A DNA stretch of 36,916 nt from CALLVY01 sp937899855. Its GTDB lineage: Bacteria; Bacteroidota; Bacteroidia; Chitinophagales; Saprospiraceae. The stretch spans positions 1 to 36,916 of the forward strand of contig JBCBQC010000065.1 in assembly GCA_039820405.1 (NCBI GenBank), read 5' to 3'. Under the pieces are notes generated by a model that saw nothing but the letters and a program-made list of their open reading frames with translations, did not search any database and was not told the origin of the DNA. A program made the translations under genes and the position numbers. This document shows, one piece after another, positions 30,643 through 36,916 of the stretch (its first letter is position 1; every line of letters begins with the position of its first letter).

Positions 30643-32163
30643 TCAATTTTGGTTTTCGAGCAGCACCAAGGGCACCCCTTGCTGTACCCAGCGGTCCAAC
30701 AGTTGGGGTCGCTGTGGGGCTTCGAAGGTGAGGGACCCCAAAACCAGGTCCTCGTCACCATCGCCATCCAAGTCTCCCCGCTCCATTACCAACCAACGAC
30801 CAATCTGTTTGAGATCGAGTGTCTGCGCGACAAAGGTATCCCCACGGTTATCAAAGTATACAAAGTCCAGGGCCTGCCCATCGTAGTCGGGAAAGAAAGA
30901 AATGGCGGCGAGGTCGATATCCCCATCGCCGTCGTAATCGTGGGGCAGGGCGCGATAGGCGCCGGGGAGGGGTAGGAAATGGGCCTGTTGAAAACGGAAG
31001 TCCGCCCGCTGGAGGTAGACATGAACGCCGTGGTAAGGCTTGAGGAGGGGCGGAAAGTCCGCATTGTCCCCGGCGGTGTAGACGATGTCCTGACGGCCAT
31101 CCCCGTCGAAGTCGACCAGGTCAAAGGCGCTCGATCCGTGGGAGGGACTGAGTCGGACGATCTCGCGTTGCTCAAACTTGCCCGCCCCTTCGTTGAGCCA
31201 CAGCTCGATGCCTTCCCGCCCCTGCCCAAACAAAGCGATAAAGTCCTGGCGGCCATCGGCGTTGATGTCCAGCACGGCGGTCCGGATCGCCCCGGGCCGT
31301 TTTACCAAATCCTGGCGCTCGTAAGTCCCGTCCGCCCGCTGCCACCACATCGACAAGGCTCCCGTCCACTTGCCGTATTCACAGATCAAGATGTCCGTCC
31401 GCCCGTCCCCGTTCCAGTCGGCGTAGCTGGCGTGAACGGGGCGCTGCAAATTGCGGATCACCACAGCGGAAGGACGCTGGGGATCCGTGCTGAGGCGGTA
31501 AATGTAACCCAGGGGATTGTCCGTAGGGGAAAAACTCCCCATCACCGTCAGCCACAACTGATCGTCCTCGTGGTGGAGCTGGACGGTCCCTTCGCCAATT
31601 TCAGCTTGGCGGAGGGCTTCCAATTCGCCGTTGAGCTGTACCAAGTTTTGTTTGTTGGCATCGGCAAAAAACAGTTGCTCCCCTTCGACGGCCAGCAAGG
31701 TGGTACTCGGGGGCGAGAAAAATAAATTCGGAAAACGGGCTTTAAACGGAGCTCCCGGCTCGGTGACGAGGCTGTCCACGACCAGTCGTTCGGGGGCCAG
31801 GGCGAGGTAAAAGGCTTGGATGGCCTGCCATTCGTCCGCTTCGATGGTGGGTTCGGTGGGGAAAATCTGGGCGGCCCGGATCAAAGCCTCCGCCCGCCCG
31901 GCTTCGATGAGGGTATCGCGTTGCTGGGCATTGGCGTAGATGCCCATAAAGTGACCCATGCGGGGCAGTACGTAGCGCTCCCAAGTCTTGCGATCGAGCA
32001 GGTCGGGTTCGGGATAGTGGTGGCAAGCGCTACAGTAAGCCCGGGCCAGTTCCGCTCCCGGGAGGGCGGCGCTAGCGGGAACCGTAGTGGACTCGCTGGC
32101 GCAAAAAGAAAAAACCACCGCCAGACTGAGGGCGGTGATTGGAGGAAATAACTTGGATAACAT
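30643..32163 (-). CDS. Cytochrome c / FG-GAP beta-propeller protein
   Basis: This 506-residue protein has a signal peptide ending near Cys21 (LAVVFSFC), an imperfect lipobox, so lipidation is possible but not sure. A single c-type heme site is present (YC44-S-A-C-H48). A beta-propeller of FG-GAP repeats covers about 150-500: DWNGDGRTDIL, DINADGRQDFI, DFDGDGRQDIV, DYDGDGDIDLA and DLDGDGDEDLV, with calcium-type loops. Heme plus propeller proteins of this kind occur in Bacteroidota and Planctomycetes, mostly without assigned roles. It is the last gene of a three-gene set, 33 bases after the VIT gene. It is likely a periplasmic or surface electron-transfer or binding component. Confidence 0.87.
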   Translation of the reverse strand: MLSKLFPPITALSLAVVFSFCASESTTVPASAALPGAELARAYCSACHHYPEPDLLDRKTWERYVLPRMGHFMGIYANAQQRDTLIEAGRAEALIRAAQIFPTEPTIEADEWQAIQAFYLALAPERLVVDSLVTEPGAPFKARFPNLFFSPPSTTLLAVEGEQLFFADANKQNLVQLNGELEALRQAEIGEGTVQLHHEDDQLWLTVMGSFSPTDNPLGYIYRLSTDPQRPSAVVIRNLQRPVHASYADWNGDGRTDILICEYGKWTGALSMWWQRADGTYERQDLVKRPGAIRTAVLDINADGRQDFIALFGQGREGIELWLNEGAGKFEQREIVRLSPSHGSSAFDLVDFDGDGRQDIVYTAGDNADFPPLLKPYHGVHVYLQRADFRFQQAHFLPLPGAYRALPHDYDGDGDIDLAAISFFPDYDGQALDFVYFDNRGDTFVAQTLDLKQIGRWLVMERGDLDGDGDEDLVLGSLTFEAPQRPQLLDRWVQQGVPLVLLENQN

Positions 32164-32196
32164 ATATAGCTAAAATGTAAAGCGTTTTACCATCGG

Positions 32197-33003
32197 CTAG
32201 TGGATGATTTTTTCCAGTAAGTCGCCAATCCAGTAGGCAACGCCAGCGGCGAGGATGCCCAGCGAGATGGTTTCGAGGATGCCCTTGCGAATGCTGGTTT
32301 CGTTGATCGAAGCCTTCATCCAACCGATGAGTACAAAACTCAGCGAGGTCAGAAGGGCGGCGGAGAGAAAGAGGGGAATTTCCAAGCCCCCCAGGACGTA
32401 GTCCATCAAATAGACGACGATGGGAATAAAGCCCAACAAAATGAAGGAGACGTAGGTCGTACCGCCAATCATGAGGGAAGAGCGTTTGTCCTCAATCAAG
32501 TCGAGCTCATTTTTCATCAACTCGTCGAGCCACAAGTCCTTTCTAGCCGTCACCTTGTCGACCGTCTGGTGGAGCAGGACCCCACTGAAGCCTTTTTCGC
32601 GGTAGATGGCTGCTACCTTTTTGCGTTCCAACTCGGGGTGTTGCTCGATCTGACGGGTCTTGAGCTTGCGGTGCTTGTCGTAATTTTGCTGCTCGGATTC
32701 GGCGGCCAAGTACGCACCGATCGACATGGAGAAGCCGTCGGCCAGCAGGTTGGCAAAACCCAGTATAACGATGATCGCCGAACTCAGGTCAGCCCCTACC
32801 GAGCCGGCCACGATGGCGAAGGTGGTCACGGCTCCATCAATTCCGCCGTACACAAACTCACCGAGGTAATCCTGTATGCGTTCGGACCAACTGGGCTTGG
32901 ACGCACTCCCGGGAAGGGAGATGATTTCGGGAGCCAAATCGACCCCACGGGCCGTACCAACGGCCGAATAGTTACTCGAAGATTTTATTGCGTGCTCTGA
33001 CAT
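32197..33003 (-). CDS. VIT1/CCC1-family iron/manganese transporter
   Basis: This 268-residue membrane protein has the family layout: N-terminal helix with EFVYGGIDGAVTTFAIVAG, second helix with IIVILGFANLLADGFSMSIG (the FADG-like segment), then a soluble acidic and basic linker of about 80 residues rich in Glu (EQHPELERKKVAAIYREKG). Two closing helix pairs follow (SFILLGFIPIVVYLM, LSAALLTSLSFVLIGW, ISLGILAAGVAYWIG). VIT proteins move Fe2+ or Mn2+ out of the cytoplasm in exchange for protons. It lies 18 bases after the peroxidase gene and 33 before the cytochrome/FG-GAP gene, so all three are probably cotranscribed, hinting at iron handling tied to peroxide removal. Confidence 0.93.
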   Translation of the reverse strand: MSEHAIKSSSNYSAVGTARGVDLAPEIISLPGSASKPSWSERIQDYLGEFVYGGIDGAVTTFAIVAGSVGADLSSAIIVILGFANLLADGFSMSIGAYLAAESEQQNYDKHRKLKTRQIEQHPELERKKVAAIYREKGFSGVLLHQTVDKVTARKDLWLDELMKNELDLIEDKRSSLMIGGTTYVSFILLGFIPIVVYLMDYVLGGLEIPLFLSAALLTSLSFVLIGWMKASINETSIRKGILETISLGILAAGVAYWIGDLLEKIIH

Positions 33004-33021
33004 AAAGTATTTCTTTCTGGG

Positions 33022-34974
33022 TTAATAAGTACCGCCGATGGGGCGGTCGTTCCATTCGGGGTGCTGTTCAAAACGCGGCAGCCCTTCGGGTGGGCTGCGA
33101 TCGTAAGTTTCGTCGCTGAGGGCTTTCATAAAAGCCACCAAGTCTTGCTGCTCTTGCTGGGTCAAGCCGAGTGGCGTATCGGGCAAGGTTTGGTACGGCA
33201 CCTCCAGGCCCAAGCCCACGCCACCACCGCGGTTGTAAAAATCGACGACCTCTTCGAGCGTATCGTAAACGCCGTTGTGCATGTAGGGTGCCGTCTCGGC
33301 AATATTGCGAACCGTTACGGTTTTGAAGGAAGCGACGTAAAAGGGCGCCTGGTCAATCGGCCGAAAGCTGTTGAAGCGGCCGATGTCGCCATCGAGTACC
33401 GTTTGGAGGGTATCCTTGGTGGCGGGTACGCCCAACACCTCGGACTCACTCTCGTCGTAGCCGGGAGGTACGGTCCCGTTGAAGGTGGGCGCAAAGTGAC
33501 AGGTGCCGCAGGCGGCCTTGCCCATAAAGAGGTTAAAGCCCCGTTTGACCGAGGCCTCCAATTCCTCGCGTTCGCCCCGGATGTACTGATCGACGGGACT
33601 GTTGAAGGAGGTCAGGCTACTGACGTAGCAGGCCAGGGCATCGGAGATGGACCACTTGGACAATTGGTAGCTGGGAAAATCGGCGTAGGCTTCGGCAAAC
33701 AATTCGCGGTAGGTGTCGCTCTGATTGAGCTTGTCGATGATCGTCGCAAAGTCGGTCGCAAATTCCAGTGAATCCATGACGACGTGTTTGATCTGGCGTT
33801 CCAGTTGGGGTTCGCGCAGGTCGTAGAAGTAGCGCTCGGCAAAAACGGCATTGACTACGGTGGGGGCATTGCGTTTGACGTGTCCGGTACCGCTGAGGGA
33901 GGGGCTTTGGGCCACACCGTCGGTAAAGGCCCGGTCGGGCTGGTGGCAGGAGGCGCAGGAGCCCTGGAGGTTCGAAGAGAGGACGGGGTCAAAGAACAGG
34001 ATCTTCCCAAGGGCCGTTCGCTTGTCCACCACGTCCTGGGACAGGTCGATATTGGCGAAGTAGGCGGGATTGAGAAAGTCCGCCGCAAAGAGGCTGTGCG
34101 CCGACTCATTGACGGGCTGACGCCGGGGATTGGTTTCGCGCAGGGTTTCGATGCGCAGCTTTTTTTGCAATTGGTAGAGCTTGTCGTAAAGGGGATCGAC
34201 GTAGTCCTTGAGGAAGGTCAGCCGATCAAAATCATCAAAATCAGGATGCTCCTCCAGGTACCGTTGGCCACGGGAGAAGAGGGCAATCAGCCCTTGGGTA
34301 AAGATAGCGTCCTCCCCTTCGGCCAAACCGTAGTAAGCTTCGACCGTAGTGGCCATGGCTTCCCAACTGGCGGTGGCCTCGGGAATGGCATTGACCGAAC
34401 CCGGCGTATCAAAACCGGTCAGACCGAGGGTAAACACCCGCAGCAATTCCTGACGGACCGCCTCAAAAACGTGGCGGTGGGTGATGCGGATGTGCTGCTG
34501 ATATTCCGCCACCTTTTTAAAATCGCCTTGGAGTTTTTGGGCCAGTCGGATAATTTCCTCCTTTTCGGCCAGCGGGTCCTCACTAAAGATCAATTCATCC
34601 AGCACTTGCAATCCACTCGGCTCCACCACGATCAATTCCGGCACCTTGGGCTCCACCGTTGGGAGGGGGGCGCCGTTGATGTTTTTCTTGATGGAGTAGT
34701 GGTCAAAGTACTCCAGCAAGTATTCGATGCGCTTAAAGGCCAAGCGCGTGTCGAGGTGAGCCTTTTGCAAGGCATCAACGGTAGCGGGTGCCTCGGCCAA
34801 GGCTTCGGCCAGTACCGTGACCTGGGCAATCTCTTGCTCTACGGTCGAGATGTTTTGGTGAAACGCTCTTTCGAGTTGCTGCAATACCTGCTGGCTGGGT
34901 GGTGGATCGGATGGGAGGAAAGCGCTACATACGAACAGTAGCGCAAAAATATAGAGGCTGATTATTTTCTTCAT
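33022..34974 (-). CDS. MauG-type di-heme cytochrome c peroxidase with helical N-terminal extension
   Basis: This 650-residue protein has a signal peptide (IISLYIFALLFVCSAF). Residues 27-300 are helical and resemble the extension seen in many Bacteroidota peroxidases (for example NINGAPL, EPSGLQVLDELIF), distantly like imelysin folds; the assignment is uncertain. The rest is the CCP/MauG core: ALGKILFFDPVLS, heme 1 C340-A-S-C-H344, RNAPTVVNAVF, YFYDLRE, heme 2 C489-G-T-C-H493, TVRNIAETAPYMHNG and DLVAFMKALS. It should reduce peroxide, or oxidise a partner, in the periplasm. It leads the three-gene set. Because a PhoX-like gene lies just upstream with a terminator between, a separate promoter in the 88-base gap is expected but not clear. 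Confidence 0.92.
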   Translation of the reverse strand: MKKIISLYIFALLFVCSAFLPSDPPPSQQVLQQLERAFHQNISTVEQEIAQVTVLAEALAEAPATVDALQKAHLDTRLAFKRIEYLLEYFDHYSIKKNINGAPLPTVEPKVPELIVVEPSGLQVLDELIFSEDPLAEKEEIIRLAQKLQGDFKKVAEYQQHIRITHRHVFEAVRQELLRVFTLGLTGFDTPGSVNAIPEATASWEAMATTVEAYYGLAEGEDAIFTQGLIALFSRGQRYLEEHPDFDDFDRLTFLKDYVDPLYDKLYQLQKKLRIETLRETNPRRQPVNESAHSLFAADFLNPAYFANIDLSQDVVDKRTALGKILFFDPVLSSNLQGSCASCHQPDRAFTDGVAQSPSLSGTGHVKRNAPTVVNAVFAERYFYDLREPQLERQIKHVVMDSLEFATDFATIIDKLNQSDTYRELFAEAYADFPSYQLSKWSISDALACYVSSLTSFNSPVDQYIRGEREELEASVKRGFNLFMGKAACGTCHFAPTFNGTVPPGYDESESEVLGVPATKDTLQTVLDGDIGRFNSFRPIDQAPFYVASFKTVTVRNIAETAPYMHNGVYDTLEEVVDFYNRGGGVGLGLEVPYQTLPDTPLGLTQQEQQDLVAFMKALSDETYDRSPPEGLPRFEQHPEWNDRPIGGTY

Positions 34975-35004
34975 TGGAAACCGTACTTAGATGCTGTTGA
35001 GAAA

Positions 35005-35036
35005 GCTACCGAACGCCGGGGATGGCGCTCGGTAGC
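35005..35036 (-). terminator. Terminator of the PhoX-like gene
   Basis: On the minus strand, GCTACCGAGCGCC pairs with GGCGTTCGGTAGC (13-base stem, one or two mismatches) around ATCCCC, followed by TTTC. It lies 27 bases after the stop at 35063 and upstream of the peroxidase gene. Confidence 0.8.
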
Positions 35037-35062
35037 CGTTTGAACTTGATGGGGTACCCGTC

Positions 35063-36916
35063 TTAGTGTACCGACAACTTCAGGATTTCGCCTTCGTCGT
35101 TTTGCAGGAAGTAGGTACCGGGCGTCAGCTGACTGACATCCACGTGATTGGCATTGCGCTTTACCGTTACCCGCTGTCCCGCAGCGTCGTAGATGGCCAC
35201 GTCGGAAGTCCGACTGAGGTATACCATCCGCGTGGTGGGGTTGGGGTAAATCTGGAAAGCTTCGGCGGATTCCCCTTCTTCCTGTACTCCCAACTCATCC
35301 AGGGGATTGTAGTTGGAGATGTTGGCAGCCGTCAATTTGTCGAAGCCGTTGATGGCGATCGTCAAAGAGTGGTTGTAAGGGAAGGGGTTGACGCTGGAGG
35401 GGTGCTGGGAGTTGACCAGGAGGCTTTTGCCATCGGGCGTGGGCTGCGCACCGGTGATTTCGGCACCGATGGGTACGGCGGCCAAACGAACGAGGTCGTT
35501 GAGGGTGGGGTTCTGGATGCCCAGGTCCAGCAGGAACATCTCACAAGTCCGGTTTGAGACGCCAGCGGGAACGCGACCAAAAGAGGTACCGTTCAAATCT
35601 TCGCAGATGACCAAGTAATCCCGACCATCAATTTTCATGACGTTCAAGCCATCGGGGTTGGACAGGTGTACATCGGGGTAGCTGGCTTCGTCGGGGCTAT
35701 CGGCGAAGAAAGGACCACCTTCGAGGTAGACGGATACTTCATCCAGTACGGGATCGTACTTCCAGATGCGACCGTAGTAATCGGGGTAAGCGGGGTCGTT
35801 GGGAGAAGAGAGTCCCAAGCTTTGGGCCCGCTGGAGGTGGTAGGGGTGGTGAACGGCACCGGCCGCATTTTCATCCGCCCAACGCGAACCGGGATTGTCC
35901 CGACCGGTTTCGGTAAAGTAGACGTTGTTCAGGCCGTCCATGGCCACCCATTCGATGCGGTTGAACATGGTCGCGCCTTTTTCTACGGCCAGGTCCTTGT
36001 GGTTCAGTTCGAAACCATCTTCCCAGATGGGTACCCAGTTGTAGCCCGGCTTGTCGTGCTTGTAGGCAAAGAGGGTTCCTTTGGAGAAGTCACCCGGGGT
36101 GGCGGCCACGAACATGCCGAAGAAACCCGGCGTAGCATCCGGTCCGAGGTAAACGATCTTGTTCGAACGATCGACCACCCCACCTTCGAAAGGCTGGCGG
36201 CCCCAGTTGTACTGCTTGCGGATGGCGACGGCTTCGCGAGGATCGATTTCGACCATCCAGTTAAAGTTTTCGTACTTCTTCAGTACGCGACCGTCCCAAC
36301 CGGGCAGGTCCGAAGAAACGACGAAGTCAGCGGTGTCCCGTACCCCTTGGTTCTCGGGGGAACCGGGCGCTTGGGGGAACCAGGAGGTGCTTCCGGGGCT
36401 ACGGAATACCCCGTTGTTGATGGAAGCATTGCTGCTGCGGAACCATTCCTCCGCCGTCCAGATCCGGCCATCGGCCAGGGAGGTAATCCCTCCACAGTTC
36501 ATCCCGGTTTCACCTACGGTGTTGACAAAGTCTACCCCGAAGAATTTTCCCGAGCGACCATCCGCGAGGGTCTGATCGACTACTTCGAGGCTACCGTCGG
36601 CGTTACGGTCTACGCGGAAAACGGTCATCCCACCACCATCACCGAGGCGATCGTCGCGGAAGATCATTTCGTGGTTCACCGAAACCCAACCGAGGCTCTG
36701 ACCGGTTTGGTCGGGCGTAAAGCCGATGAAATCGTGCCATTCTTTGGCGGGAGTAGGGCCAGCGGGGTTGCCGTAAGTGGCGGGGGCTTGTACCTTATCT
36801 ACACAACCAACAAACAACACCTGTGCGCTAAGCGGGGAGGGGGGCATCACAAATTCCTCGGACACGTATCCGGCAGGAATTTCGATTTGCTCGTCGAATA
36901 TCAACTGAGCGGAAAG
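35063..36916 (-). CDS. PhoX/DUF839-like phosphatase family protein, T9SS cargo (5' end beyond window)
   Basis: The frame runs to the right edge; the last codons before it read L-S-A-Q followed by LIFDEQIEIPAGYVSE, so the edge falls within the end of a signal peptide and about 20 residues are missing. The mature part resembles the PhoX/DUF839 beta-propeller: LGWVSVNHE, MNCGGITSLADGRIWTAEEWF, EGGVVDRSNKIVYLGPDA, MDGLNNVYFTETGRDNPG and DYLVICEDLNGTSFGRVP. PhoX enzymes are calcium- and iron-dependent phosphomonoesterases, but many DUF839 proteins are not proven phosphatases. The tail (FQIYPNPTTRMVYLS to ILKLSVH) is a T9SS sorting domain, so the product goes to the cell surface. A terminator follows. 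Confidence 0.82.
   Translation of the reverse strand, partial: LSAQLIFDEQIEIPAGYVSEEFVMPPSPLSAQVLFVGCVDKVQAPATYGNPAGPTPAKEWHDFIGFTPDQTGQSLGWVSVNHEMIFRDDRLGDGGGMTVFRVDRNADGSLEVVDQTLADGRSGKFFGVDFVNTVGETGMNCGGITSLADGRIWTAEEWFRSSNASINNGVFRSPGSTSWFPQAPGSPENQGVRDTADFVVSSDLPGWDGRVLKKYENFNWMVEIDPREAVAIRKQYNWGRQPFEGGVVDRSNKIVYLGPDATPGFFGMFVAATPGDFSKGTLFAYKHDKPGYNWVPIWEDGFELNHKDLAVEKGATMFNRIEWVAMDGLNNVYFTETGRDNPGSRWADENAAGAVHHPYHLQRAQSLGLSSPNDPAYPDYYGRIWKYDPVLDEVSVYLEGGPFFADSPDEASYPDVHLSNPDGLNVMKIDGRDYLVICEDLNGTSFGRVPAGVSNRTCEMFLLDLGIQNPTLNDLVRLAAVPIGAEITGAQPTPDGKSLLVNSQHPSSVNPFPYNHSLTIAINGFDKLTAANISNYNPLDELGVQEEGESAEAFQIYPNPTTRMVYLSRTSDVAIYDAAGQRVTVKRNANHVDVSQLTPGTYFLQNDEGEILKLSVH

Noticed and set aside
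1..36916. CRISPR array, tRNA/rRNA genes, insertion sequences or prophage
   Set aside because: No regularly spaced direct repeats, no tRNA-like cloverleaf around GTTCGA occurrences (all inside coding sequence), and no transposase, integrase or phage structural motif were found.

Overview
This 36.9 kb window looks like chromosomal DNA of a Bacteroidota bacterium, most likely a Saprospiria/Lewinella-like marine lineage. The grounds are: four proteins end in type IX secretion (T9SS) sorting domains of the YPNP type; promoter-like TAnnTTTG boxes occur instead of E. coli -10 boxes; LytS/LytTR signalling with a Reg_prop/Y_Y_Y sensor, FG-GAP/ASPIC proteins, GEVED domains and many secreted or lipid-anchored proteins are present; and base composition is moderately GC-rich. 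The genus is inferred, because no rRNA or tRNA is present. No CRISPR array, transposase, integrase or prophage gene was seen.

Layout. 1-1.9 kb: an outer-membrane porin of the alginate-export type (partial) and a short Crp/Fnr regulator, with a candidate operator between them. 2.1-5.9 kb: a giant secreted FG-GAP/ASPIC/GEVED protein. 6.0-6.8 kb: a LytTR regulator whose receiver lacks the phospho-acceptor Asp, preceded by a near-consensus LytTR double direct repeat. 6.8-9.8 kb: a long secreted coiled-coil protein and a 50-codon glycine-rich small ORF. 9.8-14.9 kb: a secreted leucine-rich-repeat protein downstream of a classic LytTR response regulator/sensor kinase pair. 15.4-18.2 kb: a BamE-like lipoprotein and a CsgG-like protein, converging on a membrane protein with an EAD-like N-terminus and a cysteine-less FGE-sulfatase (C-type lectin) domain.

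18.3-23.9 kb: an S33-type alpha/beta hydrolase diverging from a SAM methyltransferase, a GH47 mannosidase-like lipoprotein with a possible translationally coupled small ORF, an SRPBCC protein, and a lipoprotein made of three exact-length 88-residue repeats. 24-26 kb: an ECF sigma factor and a downstream protein joining an inner-membrane helix to a beta-barrel domain. 26.2-29.1 kb: a plastocyanin-like protein facing, across a perfect palindromic terminator, a two-gene set of a redoxin-like protein and a fused cytochrome c/copper monooxygenase. 29.2-30.5 kb: a BAAT-like acyl-thioesterase/hydrolase.

30.6-35 kb: a tight three-gene set (MauG-type di-heme peroxidase, VIT1-type metal transporter, cytochrome/FG-GAP protein) that looks like an iron/redox unit at the cell envelope. 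35-36.9 kb: a PhoX/DUF839-like T9SS cargo running off the right edge.

Most of the window therefore encodes cell-surface, periplasmic and secreted proteins with their regulators. Functions come from reading motifs by eye; no database search was possible.
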